Below are positions 16,116 through 24,879 of a DNA stretch of 64,000 bases, one piece after another. The number at the start of each line of letters is the position of its first letter. The stretch's first letter is position 1. A program made the translations under genes and the position numbers. The notes below the pieces were generated by a model. The model had not been told where the DNA came from and did no database searches. It saw only the letters and a list, made by a program, of their open reading frames with translations. The DNA comes from an uncultured Collinsella sp. (GTDB taxonomy: Bacteria > Actinomycetota > Coriobacteriia > Coriobacteriales > Coriobacteriaceae). The stretch is taken from the NCBI GenBank assembly GCA_934630855.1, contig CAKTWW010000002.1, forward strand, positions 46,051-110,050, read 5' to 3'.

Positions 16116-17638
16116 TGGCTTTCGATACCTTCGCCGTCCACGCCGCCTGTATTCGCGGCGTCGAGGCAATTCCCGTTACCGTCGAGGTCTCGCTTGCCGG
16201 GGGCGTCCCGGGCATTCAGATGCTCGGTATTCCCAGTATGGAAGTAATGGAATCGCGTGGGCGCATCCGGTGCGCCATGCGCTCAGCCGGTTTTGAGATT
16301 CCGCGGTCGGGCATTACCGTCAATCTGGCACCCGGCGATATCCGTAAAACCGGCAGTGGTTTTGACCTGCCGATTGCCATCGCGGTGTTGGCAGCCGACG
16401 GGCAGATTCCCCGCGACAACCTCGATCGCTGCCTTATTGCGGGCGAGCTTGGCCTGGACGGCACGGTGCTGCCTGTCAAGGGCGAGGTGGCGTTCCAGCT
16501 GCTGGCGCGTGATATGGGGCTTTCCTTTATCGCCGGCAAGTCCGATCAGCATGTGCCGCTCGCGGGCGTGGACTGCGGGTTTATCGGCCACCTGTCGCAA
16601 CTTGCCCAGGGCATGGGTGAGGCTGCACGACATTATCTGGACTCCGAGGGCGTGGAGGCCACCTTTGAGCCCGAACTCGATTATGCCGACGTCTTGGGGC
16701 AGGAAGTCGCCAAACGTGGCATGGCGCTTGCGGCGGCAGGTGAGCTCGGCTTGCTCATGATCGGCTCGCCCGGTTCGGGCAAGACGATGCTCGCGCGGCG
16801 CATGACCGGCATTTTGCCCGAGCTATCCCTCGAGGACCAGCAGGAAGCGTTGTGCATCCATTCGGTGCTGGGAGAGAACATCGACGGGTTGCTGGCAGGA
16901 CACCGACCATTTCGCAGCCCGCACCACAGCATTTCGACTGCGGGCCTTATCGGCGGCGGACGCCCGGTGCATCCGGGCGAGATCAGCCTGGCGCATGGCG
17001 GCGTGCTCTTTTTGGACGAGCTTGCCGAGTTTCCCACCGGCGTGTTGCAGACGCTTCGTCAGCCTATCGAGCGCGGCTACGTCAAGATCGTGCGTGTCGA
17101 CGGCGCCTTTACCTTCCCGTCGCGCTTTCAGTTGTTGGCCGCGAGCAATCCCTGCCCCTGCGGCTTTTTGGGCGATCGCGAGGTCCCGTGTCGCTGCTCG
17201 GCCTCGATGGTCGAGCGCTACCGGTCCAAGCTGCGCGGTCCCTTGGCCGACCGTATCGACATGATGCTCGACGTGACCCGCCCCGACCCTCAGATAATTA
17301 TCGAGGGCGCGGAGGGCATGTCGTCGGCCGAGCTGCGCGACTACGTCGTACGCGGCAGGGCCTTTCGCGCGTGGCGTGAGGCCCGCATGGACGATGCGGA
17401 TACCGAGGCCGAAGATGATGAGTCGCGCTCCATTGACGGCGTCGTGTCGACCTTTGCGCTCGACGATGCGGCGGAGAAGTGCGTGCTGGGCCTGTCGAAG
17501 CGCACGCATCTCACGGGCCGCGGTATCGTGCGCCTGGTGCGTATCGCGCGCACGATCGCCGATGTCGCCGAAAGCGAGCGGGTGATCCAGGATCATGTGC
17601 TCGAGGCTGCGATGTACCAGGGGAGGAGGGACCAATAA
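16115..17638 (+). CDS. comM: ComM/YifB-family Mg-chelatase-like AAA+ ATPase
   Basis: Hexameric helicase of the ComM type, which in naturally transformable bacteria extends branch migration during integration of incoming DNA. The 507-residue protein has an N-terminal Lon-protease-like domain (GVPGIQMLGIPS, SGFDLPIAIAVL), Walker A GSPGSGKTMLARR near residue 216, Walker B GGVLFLDELAEF, a Cys cluster SNPCPCGFLGDREVPCRCS, and a C-terminal lid. Start ATG 16115 overlaps the yraN stop. The next gene, dprA, overlaps its stop by one base. Confidence 0.93.
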   Translation: MAFDTFAVHAACIRGVEAIPVTVEVSLAGGVPGIQMLGIPSMEVMESRGRIRCAMRSAGFEIPRSGITVNLAPGDIRKTGSGFDLPIAIAVLAADGQIPRDNLDRCLIAGELGLDGTVLPVKGEVAFQLLARDMGLSFIAGKSDQHVPLAGVDCGFIGHLSQLAQGMGEAARHYLDSEGVEATFEPELDYADVLGQEVAKRGMALAAAGELGLLMIGSPGSGKTMLARRMTGILPELSLEDQQEALCIHSVLGENIDGLLAGHRPFRSPHHSISTAGLIGGGRPVHPGEISLAHGGVLFLDELAEFPTGVLQTLRQPIERGYVKIVRVDGAFTFPSRFQLLAASNPCPCGFLGDREVPCRCSASMVERYRSKLRGPLADRIDMMLDVTRPDPQIIIEGAEGMSSAELRDYVVRGRAFRAWREARMDDADTEAEDDESRSIDGVVSTFALDDAAEKCVLGLSKRTHLTGRGIVRLVRIARTIADVAESERVIQDHVLEAAMYQGRRDQ

Positions 17639-18570
17639 TGGATGAGGGGACCTTTGAACTGCATCCCGGCGATGCGTTGTATCCCAAGACCGTTCTGGAG
17701 CTTTCGGATGTGCCCCGGACGCTCTATGTGCGCGGGGATCCCACGGTGCTATCGACGCCCGCGCTTTCCATTATCGGTGCTCGCAAGGCCTCGCCCTATG
17801 GCCTTGCCGTGGCGGAGCTTGCGGCAAAGGTGGCGGTTGAGGCGGGGGTGACGGTGGTCTCGGGCGGTGCGGTCGGCTGCGACCAGGCATCGGGCTGGGC
17901 TGCGGTCAATGCCGGGGGTAAGCATGTCGTGGTGCTGGGGACAGGTGCCGATGTGGTCTACCCGCGCTCGAGTGCGGGGCTTATCACGCGCACGCTCGAT
18001 ACGGGCGGCGCGATTGTGTCGATTTCGCCATGGGGGATGGGGCCGCGTAAGTTCGCCTTTCCGCGGCGTAATCGCGTGATCGCCGCCCTGTCGCAGGCGC
18101 TCTTTGTTTCCGAGGCGGGCATGCCCTCGGGTACGTTCTCGACGGCCGAGGCCGCTATGGACTTGGGGCGCGAACTGCTCGCGGTGCCGGGCTCCATCCT
18201 GTCGCCCGAGTCGCGCGGCACCAACTACCTCATCGCCAACGGAGCCTGCTGCATCATCGACGAGGAGTCTATCGAGATGGCCATCTCGCGTATTTACGGC
18301 ACCCTGCGCTACTCGCGCCCCGACGCGCCCGGTATCGCGGACCTCGACCCCGCGCAGCAAGCCGTGATGCACGCGCTGATCGCCTCGCCGCTCAAGGTCG
18401 ACGACATCGCCGCGCTCGTCTCGCTCGATGCCGTCGGCGTGCTTAAGCTCTTGGGCTCGCTCGAGCTCGAGGGACTTATCGAGCGCATGATGGATGGAAG
18501 GTATGCGCCCTCAAAGTTTGCGCTTCACGCCCAGACGCCGTTCGGTCACAATGGAAAGCGTGTCAATTAG
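17638..18570 (+). CDS. dprA: DNA-processing protein DprA
   Basis: Loads RecA onto incoming single-stranded DNA during transformation. The Rossmann-fold core starts at ALSIIGARKASPYGLAVAELA (about residues 41-61), continues through VVSGGAVGCDQASGWAAVNAGGKHVVVLGTGADVVYP, and ends near PSGTFSTAEAAMDLGRELLAVPGS and RGTNYLIANGA. The usual SGxAxGID reads SGGAVGCD, a mild divergence. A C-terminal winged-helix-like segment follows. 310 residues. ATG 17638 has GGGAGGAGGG upstream and overlaps the comM stop. Confidence 0.9.
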   Translation: MDEGTFELHPGDALYPKTVLELSDVPRTLYVRGDPTVLSTPALSIIGARKASPYGLAVAELAAKVAVEAGVTVVSGGAVGCDQASGWAAVNAGGKHVVVLGTGADVVYPRSSAGLITRTLDTGGAIVSISPWGMGPRKFAFPRRNRVIAALSQALFVSEAGMPSGTFSTAEAAMDLGRELLAVPGSILSPESRGTNYLIANGACCIIDEESIEMAISRIYGTLRYSRPDAPGIADLDPAQQAVMHALIASPLKVDDIAALVSLDAVGVLKLLGSLELEGLIERMMDGRYAPSKFALHAQTPFGHNGKRVN

Positions 18571-18584
18571 AAAGGTGTTTGCAG

Positions 18585-19922
18585 ATGCAGTTCGATCAGG
18601 TGACGGTTATCGGTGGCGGTCTGGCGGGTTCGGAATGCGCGATCCAGCTGGCAGATCGCGGTTTTGCCGTAAAGCTGTGCGAGATGCGCCCCCAGGTGAG
18701 CTCCCCGGCTCACCATACCGACCACCTGGCCGAACTCGTCTGCTCCAACTCGTTTAAGTCGACTCGTCCGGACTCTGCGGCCGGTCTGCTCAAGGCCGAG
18801 CTCGAGCGCATGGGTTCGGTGCTGCTCGATTGTGCTCACCGTGCTGCCGTTCCCGCCGGCGGCGCCCTGGCGGTCGACCGCGTCAAGTTTTCCGAGCTTG
18901 TCGAGGCCGAGGTTGCCGCACGCCCCAACATCGAGGTCGTGCACGGCGAGGTCACGCAGATTCCCGAGGGCCATGTTGTCATTGCTGCGGGACCGCTGTG
19001 CTCGCCGGCGCTGAGCGTAGAGGTCATGAAGCTCGTCGGCGGCGATGCCCTGGCGTTTTTCGATGCGGCCGCGCCGATCGTCGATGCCTCGACGCTCGAT
19101 ATGGACGTGCTGTTCTCGCAGTCGCGCTACGAGGAGCAGGGGAGCGGTGACTACCTCAATGCCCCGCTCAATAAGGAGGAGTACGAGGCCTTTATCGAGG
19201 CACTCACCACGGCCGACCGCGTGGTGCTCAAGGACTTTGAGGGCGGCGACCTATTCCAGGCCTGCCAGCCCGCCGAGGAGGTTGCGCGCAGCGGTAAGGA
19301 TGCCATCCGCTTTGGCGCCATGAAGCCCGTCGGACTCACCGACCCGCGTACCGGACGTCGTCCCTGGGCGGCGATTCAGCTGCGCGCCGAAAACAAGGAG
19401 AAGACCGCCTATAACCTGGTGGGCTTCCAGACCAACCTGACCTTCGGCGAGCAAAAGCGCGTCTTCCATATGGTGCCGGGCCTGGAGAACGCCGAGTTCT
19501 TCCGCTACGGCGTCATGCATCGCAATACCTTTGTCGACGCCCCGCACGTGCTCGACGGCACTTTTGCCGTGCCCGGCACGAGCGTGCGCCTTGCCGGCCA
19601 GATCACCGGCACCGAGGGGTACATGGAAGCGGTTGCGACCGGTCTGCTCGCGGCGCTCAACACCTACGCCGAGGCTATCGGGGCCGGCCCCGTCGGGTTG
19701 CCGCGCGTTGGCGCCCTGGGCGCGCTCGTGGGCTATGCGACCGATCCGGCGACGGTTGGCTACCAGCCCATGCACGTTAACTTTGGCCTGGTGCCGCCGC
19801 TCGAGGACGGCAAGCGCCGCAGCAAACGCGATCGCTACCAGGCCTATGCGGACCGCGCCCTCGAGGCCCTCGATGCCTACCTGGCCACGCGCCCCGATCT
19901 GTTTGGAGGCGACCGGTCATAG
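18585..19922 (+). CDS. trmFO: Methylenetetrahydrofolate-tRNA-(uracil54-C5)-methyltransferase TrmFO
   Basis: Folate- and FAD-dependent enzyme that makes m5U54 in the tRNA T-loop. FAD-binding GGGLAGSECAIQLADRG lies at about residues 10-26, followed by the conserved MRPQVSSPAHHTDHLAELVCSNSFKST with the catalytic-type Cys. 445 residues, normal. ATG 18585 has AAAGGTG 7 bases upstream; TTG 18579 is less likely. Its TAG overlaps an ATA (ATAG) that may start the next gene. Confidence 0.95.
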   Translation: MQFDQVTVIGGGLAGSECAIQLADRGFAVKLCEMRPQVSSPAHHTDHLAELVCSNSFKSTRPDSAAGLLKAELERMGSVLLDCAHRAAVPAGGALAVDRVKFSELVEAEVAARPNIEVVHGEVTQIPEGHVVIAAGPLCSPALSVEVMKLVGGDALAFFDAAAPIVDASTLDMDVLFSQSRYEEQGSGDYLNAPLNKEEYEAFIEALTTADRVVLKDFEGGDLFQACQPAEEVARSGKDAIRFGAMKPVGLTDPRTGRRPWAAIQLRAENKEKTAYNLVGFQTNLTFGEQKRVFHMVPGLENAEFFRYGVMHRNTFVDAPHVLDGTFAVPGTSVRLAGQITGTEGYMEAVATGLLAALNTYAEAIGAGPVGLPRVGALGALVGYATDPATVGYQPMHVNFGLVPPLEDGKRRSKRDRYQAYADRALEALDAYLATRPDLFGGDRS

Positions 19923-20839
19923 CCTTTGACCTGTACGACACCGTCGACTCGTTTATCGCTTATATCGCACGCGTCGAGGGGCTTTCTCCCAATACGGTGA
20001 CCGCCTACGCATCGCGGCTGGAGCGCTTTGCGGCCTGGTGCAAACGTACATGCACCGACGCGCGCGCGGCTGACGTGCGTACTGTTCGCACGTATTTGGC
20101 CGAGCTCTCGCGAGAGCAGGTGGCACCCCGCACGCTTGCGGCGCATCTTTCGGCCATCCGATCGCTCTATCGATGGATGGCTGCCGAGGGGATTGTGGAG
20201 GGCGATGCGGTCTCTGCGATCTCCTCGCCCAAGCTTCCGCGCGATTTGCCCGGGGTGCTGACGACCCAGCAGGTGGAGTCGCTCCTCAAAGCCCCCGATA
20301 CCTCAACACCCGCGGGGCTGCGCGATGCGGCGATGCTCGAGCTGCTTTATGCCTCCGGTGCCCGCATCTCGGAGCTTTCGGCACTCAACGTTGAGTCCGT
20401 CGCGTGGTCCGAGCGCACGCTGCGGCTGTGGGGCAAGGGAAGCAAGGAGCGCATCGTCCCCCTGTATCGCCGCGCGCTTGAGGCAACCCGCACCTATGTC
20501 GAGGAGGGGAGACCGGCGTTGCTCGCCCAGACAAAGCATCGCGATGCCGCGAACGGTCCGCATCCGCTGTTTATCTCGGCGCGCGGTAACCGCATGAGCG
20601 GCGCCATGCTCAGGCGACGCTTTCATATGTTGGCGACGCTCGCCGGCATTCCGACCGACATCGCCCCGCACGCGATGCGCCATACGTTTGCGACCGATCT
20701 GCTCGAGGGCGGCGCGGATCTGCGCTCGGTTCAGGAGTTGTTGGGGCATGCGAGTCTGTCCACGACGCAGATCTACACCCACCTTACGCCCGATCGGCTT
20801 AAGCGCGCCGTTGCTCAGGCCCATCCCCGTGGCGAGTAG
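19919..20839 (+). CDS. Tyrosine recombinase XerC/XerD type
   Basis: Chromosome-dimer resolvase-type recombinase acting at dif. The core-binding domain begins FDLYDTVDSFIAYIARVEGL and the catalytic domain has the full set: Arg in YASGARISELS, Lys in WGKGSKERIVPL, HAMRHTFATDLL, GHASLSTTQIYTH with the nucleophilic Tyr. The first canonical start, GTG 19997, has no ribosome site and would remove the first core-binding helix. ATA 19919 follows GGAGG by 9 bases and overlaps the trmFO stop; it is used here as the likely start (306 residues) but is uncertain. A housekeeping Xer, not a phage integrase: it sits in the trmFO-xer context and there are no phage genes nearby. Confidence 0.85.
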   Translation: MAFDLYDTVDSFIAYIARVEGLSPNTVTAYASRLERFAAWCKRTCTDARAADVRTVRTYLAELSREQVAPRTLAAHLSAIRSLYRWMAAEGIVEGDAVSAISSPKLPRDLPGVLTTQQVESLLKAPDTSTPAGLRDAAMLELLYASGARISELSALNVESVAWSERTLRLWGKGSKERIVPLYRRALEATRTYVEEGRPALLAQTKHRDAANGPHPLFISARGNRMSGAMLRRRFHMLATLAGIPTDIAPHAMRHTFATDLLEGGADLRSVQELLGHASLSTTQIYTHLTPDRLKRAVAQAHPRGE

Positions 20840-20888
20840 AAAGTGGTTCACGCGCTGAGTCGCCAAGGTGTGTGGTTTTGATTGCGGG

Positions 20889-20917
20889 TTGGCAGGAAGA
20901 GGTAATCCTGCTATCAT
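20889..20917 (+). promoter_or_regulatory. Promoter of rpsB-tsf
   Basis: TTGGCA, 17-base spacer, TATCAT, with an extended TGC before the -10. One of the best promoters in the window. Confidence 0.8.
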
Positions 20918-20924
20918 TCATCGG

Positions 20925-21058
20925 GTTGCTTCACGGCAACAGGTTTTTATCACGCACGCGCGGCTACTTCATACCGTGGTGCCCGGGCTTTGGTAGCACA
21001 TGTCCGGGTTGGTTTTGGAGGATGACCCCGCGCGGAGGCAAACCACAGGAGGTTTAAC
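20925..21058 (+). promoter_or_regulatory. Long rpsB leader with hairpins
   Basis: About 130 transcribed bases before rpsB. They can form GTTGC/GCAAC (20925-20940, followed by AGGTTTTTATC) and nested GTGC/GCAC and CCCGG/CCGGG pairs (20978-21008). An S2 autoregulatory leader is plausible but not recognised by sequence. The ribosome site CAGGAGG precedes ATG 21059. Confidence 0.4.
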
Positions 21059-21787
21059 ATGGCTACCAAGATTAATATCCGCACCCTGCTCGAGGCCGGC
21101 TGCCACTTCGGTCACCAGACCCGTCGCTGGAACCCCAAGATGAAGCCGTTCATCTTCGGTGAGCGCAACGGCATCTACATCCTCGACCTCAAGCAGACCA
21201 TCCTCGACGCCGACCAGGCCTACACCTTCGTCAAGAACGTTGCCAAGGGTGGCAACGTGCTGTTCGTCGGCACCAAGAAGCAGGCTCAGGAGGCCGTCAA
21301 GAACGCTGCTGAGCGCGCCAACATGCCTTACATCAACCAGCGTTGGCTCGGCGGCATGCTGACCAACTTCGTGACCATCCGCTCCCGCATCAACCGCATG
21401 GAGGAGCTCGAGGCCATGGTCGAGGACGGCCGCATGGCTGTTCTGCCCAAGAAGGAGCAGGCAGTGCTCGGTAAGGAGCTCGCTAAGCTCCAGACCAACC
21501 TCGGTGGCGCCCGCGACATGAAGGGTCTGCCCCAGGCTCTCTTCGTCATCGACACCAAGCGCGAGGAGAACGCCATCAAGGAGGCCCAGCGCCTGAACAT
21601 CCCCGTCGTCGCCCTGATCGATACCAACTCCGATCCCGACGAGGTCGAGTACGGCATCCCCTGCAACGATGATGCTATCTCCGCTGTCACCCTTATGTGC
21701 GAGCTCATGGCTGACGCCTGCCTCGCTGGCTCCGGCAAGGAGCAGGTCTCCGAGGCCGAGATGGCCGCTGAGCCCAAGGCCGAGTAA
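21059..21787 (+). CDS. rpsB: 30S ribosomal protein S2
   Basis: Small-subunit protein that helps recruit S1-bound mRNA. The N-terminus [35 protein letters not shown] is the S2 signature; [50 protein letters not shown] is the conserved C-terminal half. 242 residues. First gene of rpsB-tsf with a strong promoter and a long leader. Confidence 0.98.
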   Translation: MATKINIRTLLEAGCHFGHQTRRWNPKMKPFIFGERNGIYILDLKQTILDADQAYTFVKNVAKGGNVLFVGTKKQAQEAVKNAAERANMPYINQRWLGGMLTNFVTIRSRINRMEELEAMVEDGRMAVLPKKEQAVLGKELAKLQTNLGGARDMKGLPQALFVIDTKREENAIKEAQRLNIPVVALIDTNSDPDEVEYGIPCNDDAISAVTLMCELMADACLAGSGKEQVSEAEMAAEPKAE

Positions 21788-21832
21788 ATCAGTCTTAGTT
21801 CATTCTTTTTCATCTCTTTGAAAGGAACCACA

Positions 21833-22702
21833 ATGGCCCAGATTACCGCCGCTATGGTCAAGCAGCTCCGCGAGATGACCGACTCCCCGATGATGGAGTG
21901 CAAGAAGGCTCTCGTCGAGGCTGACGGCGACATGGACGCCGCTGTCGACGTTCTGCGCAAGAACGGCCTCGCCAAGGCTGCCAAGAAGGCTGGCCGTGAG
22001 ACCAACGAGGGCGCTGTCGCCGCGTTCGTCTCCGAGGACGGCAAGTCCGGCGCTCTGCTCGAGCTCTCCTGCGAGACCGACTTCGTCGGCTCCAACGCCA
22101 AGTTCACCGGCTTTGCTTCCAAGGTCGCTGAGGTTGTCGCCACCACCGAGCCGGCTGACGTCGACGCTCTGCTCGAGAAGCCGATGGGCGAGGAGACCGT
22201 TTCCTCCGAGCTCACCGAGATGATCCACATCATGGGCGAGAACATGAAGGTCGCTCGTTTCGCCGCCCGCAAGGCCGAGAACGGCGCCCTCGCTTCTTAC
22301 ATCCACATGGGTGGTAAGATCGGCGTCCTCGTCGAGTTCGCTTTCGAGAAGGCCGAGACCGCTCAGGCCGAGTCCTTCAAGACCTTCGCTCACGACGTTG
22401 CCCTTCAGGTTGCCGCCGTCGCCCCGATCTGCGCTACCCGCGAGCAGGTTCCGGCCGAGACCGTCGAGCACGAGAAGCAGATCTACATGGCTCAGGCTGC
22501 CGAGTCCGGTAAGCCCGAGGCCATCCAGGAGAAGATGGCTGTCGGCCGTCTCGAGAAGTTCTACAAGCAGTCCGTGCTCACCGAGCAGGAGTTCATCAAG
22601 GACAGCTCCCTCACCATCAAGAAGTACGCTGAGCAGGTCTCCAAGGAGCTCGGCGATACCATTACCGTCGTTGCCTTCGACCGTCTGGTCCGTGGCGAGT
22701 AA
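21833..22702 (+). CDS. tsf: Elongation factor Ts
   Basis: Nucleotide-exchange factor for EF-Tu. MAQITAAMVKQLREMTDSPMMECKKALVEADGDMDAAVDVLR is the UBA-like N-terminal domain; the signature CETDFVGSNAKF (about residues 81-92) touches EF-Tu. 289 residues, full-length two-lobed core. ATG 21833 has GAAAGGA about 6 bases upstream. Ends at a good terminator. Confidence 0.97.
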   Translation: MAQITAAMVKQLREMTDSPMMECKKALVEADGDMDAAVDVLRKNGLAKAAKKAGRETNEGAVAAFVSEDGKSGALLELSCETDFVGSNAKFTGFASKVAEVVATTEPADVDALLEKPMGEETVSSELTEMIHIMGENMKVARFAARKAENGALASYIHMGGKIGVLVEFAFEKAETAQAESFKTFAHDVALQVAAVAPICATREQVPAETVEHEKQIYMAQAAESGKPEAIQEKMAVGRLEKFYKQSVLTEQEFIKDSSLTIKKYAEQVSKELGDTITVVAFDRLVRGE

Positions 22703-22725
22703 ATAAGCTCTTGTAGCTGGTAATG

Positions 22726-22760
22726 AGCAGGCTGTGGGTTTTACTCACAGCCTGCTTTTT
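22726..22760 (+). terminator. Rho-independent terminator after tsf
   Basis: AGCAGGCTGTG / CACAGCCTGCT with a short loop, then TTTTTC. Separates rpsB-tsf from the pyrH operon. Confidence 0.9.
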
Positions 22761-22781
22761 CATGGCTCTCAGCAGAGCCTT

Positions 22782-22790
22782 TGCTATCAT
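22782..22790 (+). promoter_or_regulatory. Extended -10 promoter of pyrH operon
   Basis: TGCTATCAT, the same sequence as before rpsB, 30 bases before the pyrH TTG. No clear -35. Confidence 0.6.
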
Positions 22791-22819
22791 ATTGTGAGTC
22801 TAATTAAAGGAGGATCGTT

Positions 22820-23542
22820 TTGTCCGACATCCGATATAAACGCGTGCTTCTGAAGCTTTCCGGCGAAGCGCTGATGGGCGACGGCCACTATGGCATCGAC
22901 CCCAAGGTTACCGACCATCTTGCCAAGCAGGTCAAGGAGCTGCTCGCCGTTGGCCATGAGGTCGGCGTCGTTGTCGGCGGCGGCAACATTTTCCGCGGCA
23001 TGGCCGGCGCTGCCGGTGGCATGGAGCGCGCCCAGGCCGACTACATGGGCATGCTTGCAACCGTCATGAACGCGCTTGCCCTGCAGGATGCCTTCGAGCA
23101 TAACGATGTTCCCTGCCGCGTGATGAGCGCCATACAGATGAACGAGATCTGCGAGCCTTATATTCGTCGTCGCGCCATCAATCACCTGTCCAAGGGCAAC
23201 GTCGTTATCTTCGCTGCCGGTTCGGGCAATCCGTACTTTACGACCGACACCGCTGCCGCCCTTCGCGCTTGCGAGATCGGTGCCGAGATTCTGATCAAGG
23301 CCACCAAGGTCGACGGTATCTATGACAAGGATCCCGTCAAGTGCGCCGACGCCGTCCGCTTTGACAAGATCACCTATCACGAGGTGCTCGTCCGCGGCCT
23401 GCAGGTTATGGATTCCACGGCTACGGCTCTGTGCCAGGACAACCGTATGCCCATTTTGGTCCTCAACATCGATGGCGAGGACACCGTCAAGCGCGCGCTC
23501 GCGGGTGAGCCCGTCGGCACGCTCGTCTATCAGGAGGATTAA
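22820..23542 (+). CDS. pyrH: UMP kinase
   Basis: Phosphorylates UMP to UDP; bacterial hexameric amino-acid-kinase family. [14 protein letters not shown] at the N-terminus, [11 protein letters not shown] (about residues 52-62), [15 protein letters not shown], and [15 protein letters not shown] near residue 160. The start is TTG 22820 with AAAGGAGG 6 bases upstream; no ATG fits. 240 residues. Leads pyrH-frr-uppS-cdsA-dxr-rseP-ispG-proS, where genes are separated by at most about 25 bases. Confidence 0.97.
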   Translation: MSDIRYKRVLLKLSGEALMGDGHYGIDPKVTDHLAKQVKELLAVGHEVGVVVGGGNIFRGMAGAAGGMERAQADYMGMLATVMNALALQDAFEHNDVPCRVMSAIQMNEICEPYIRRRAINHLSKGNVVIFAAGSGNPYFTTDTAAALRACEIGAEILIKATKVDGIYDKDPVKCADAVRFDKITYHEVLVRGLQVMDSTATALCQDNRMPILVLNIDGEDTVKRALAGEPVGTLVYQED

Positions 23543-23544
23543 GC

Positions 23545-24081
23545 ATGGCAGAGAACATCACCGCCCACATGGACAAGTCGCTCGAGTCCCTCAAGCACAA
23601 CTTCTCCAAGGTCCGTACCGGCCGCGCCAACGCCAACATTCTGTCTGACATCACCGTCGACTACTATGGTGTTCCCACTCCGGTCACGCAGGTTGCCGCC
23701 GTCAAGACCCCCGAGGCCCACATGCTGCTTATCGAGCCGTGGGACAAGGCGCTCATCAACGCCATCGTCAAGGCTATCAGCGCCTCCGATCTGGGCATTA
23801 CCCCCAACTCCGATGGCACCGTCGTGCGTCTGCCTTTCCCGGCTCCCACCGAGGAGCGTCGTCGCGAGCTCGTCAAGGAGTGCCGCGAGTACGCCGAGCA
23901 GGCCAAGGTTTCCATCCGCAACATCCGTCGCGACTTTAACAACAAGCTCGAGCGCGACGAGGAGCTCACCGAGGATGATGTCCGCCGCGAGCAGGCCAAG
24001 GTTCAGAAGCATACCGATGAGTATGTTGCCAAGGTCGAGCAGCTTCTGAAGGAAAAAGAAGCCGAGGTCATGGAGATCTAA
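23545..24081 (+). CDS. frr: Ribosome recycling factor
   Basis: Splits post-termination ribosomes together with EF-G. Conserved KSLESLKHNFSKVRTGRANANIL at residues 10-32 and the PFPAPTEERRRELVKECREYAEQAKVSIRNIRRD block in the middle. 178 residues, slightly under the usual 185. Two bases separate it from pyrH. Ends just before uppS. Confidence 0.97.
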   Translation: MAENITAHMDKSLESLKHNFSKVRTGRANANILSDITVDYYGVPTPVTQVAAVKTPEAHMLLIEPWDKALINAIVKAISASDLGITPNSDGTVVRLPFPAPTEERRRELVKECREYAEQAKVSIRNIRRDFNNKLERDEELTEDDVRREQAKVQKHTDEYVAKVEQLLKEKEAEVMEI

Positions 24082-24082
24082 G

Positions 24083-24877
24083 GTGCAATACGACGAGCAT
24101 AAACTGGTCGAGTACTTTGCCGACGCCCCTGCGGGCGTCGGTTTTTCCGACCTTGACCTCAATAACATTCCGCACCACATCTCGTGCATCATGGATGGCA
24201 ACGGCCGTTGGGCCACGGCGCGCGGTCTTGCCCGCACCGAGGGACACAAGGCCGGTATCGTCTCCCTGCGCGAGATTATTACCGCCTGCGTGCGCCTGGG
24301 CGTCGACGTGCTTTCGGCCTACGCGTTTTCGACCGAGAACTGGAATCGTCCGCTGCACGAGGTCAACGTTCTGATGCACCTCTTTGCCAAGACGTTTGTC
24401 GATGAGCTGCCGCTGCTCAAGCGTGAGAATGTGCGTGTTGTCTTTTTGGGCGACATTTCTGCGCTGCCCAAGAAGACCCGCGACGTTTTTGAACGCGGTC
24501 TAGCCGAGTGCGCCGATCACACCGGTATGACGCTGGCGCTTGCCGTCAACTACGGCGCGCGTGCCGAGATTACCCGCGCTGTCCGTCAGATCGCACTCGA
24601 CGCTGCCGCTGGAAAGATCGATCCCGCCGCTATCGACGATGATATGGTTGCTTCGCACCTGTACACCGCCGGTCTTCCCGATCCGGAGCTCGTGATTCGC
24701 ACCTCTGGCGAGCTGCGTCTTTCGAACTACCTGCTCTGGCAGGTCGCCTATGCCGAGTTTTATGTCACCGATACCTATTGGCCCGACTTTGATCGTTGGG
24801 GCCTTGTCGACGCTATTTTGGCCTATCAGGGCCGCGACCGTAGGTTTGGTGGACTGAGCAAGACCGAGGAGGCTTAA
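24083..24877 (+). CDS. uppS: Isoprenyl transferase (undecaprenyl diphosphate synthase type)
   Basis: Cis-prenyltransferase making the C55 lipid carrier for cell-wall synthesis. The catalytic motif HISCIMDGNGRWATARGL (about residues 32-49) includes the essential Asp; SAYAFSTENWNRP and the C-terminal LVIRTSGELRLSNYLLWQVAYAEFYVTDTYWPDF follow. 264 residues, starting with GTG 24083. Translation is probably coupled to frr (one base apart). Product length C55 is assumed from the family and context. Confidence 0.95.
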   Translation: MQYDEHKLVEYFADAPAGVGFSDLDLNNIPHHISCIMDGNGRWATARGLARTEGHKAGIVSLREIITACVRLGVDVLSAYAFSTENWNRPLHEVNVLMHLFAKTFVDELPLLKRENVRVVFLGDISALPKKTRDVFERGLAECADHTGMTLALAVNYGARAEITRAVRQIALDAAAGKIDPAAIDDDMVASHLYTAGLPDPELVIRTSGELRLSNYLLWQVAYAEFYVTDTYWPDFDRWGLVDAILAYQGRDRRFGGLSKTEEA

Positions 24878-24879
24878 TC

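Noticed and set aside
19997..20839. GTG 19997 as the start of the Xer recombinase
   Set aside because: Lacks a ribosome site and drops conserved N-terminal residues that are encoded in frame upstream. It remains the only canonical start, so the question is reported as a finding.
19919..20839. Phage integrase or integrative element
   Set aside because: The tyrosine recombinase has no phage genes, att repeats or tRNA next to it and lies in the conserved trmFO-xer-rpsB context.
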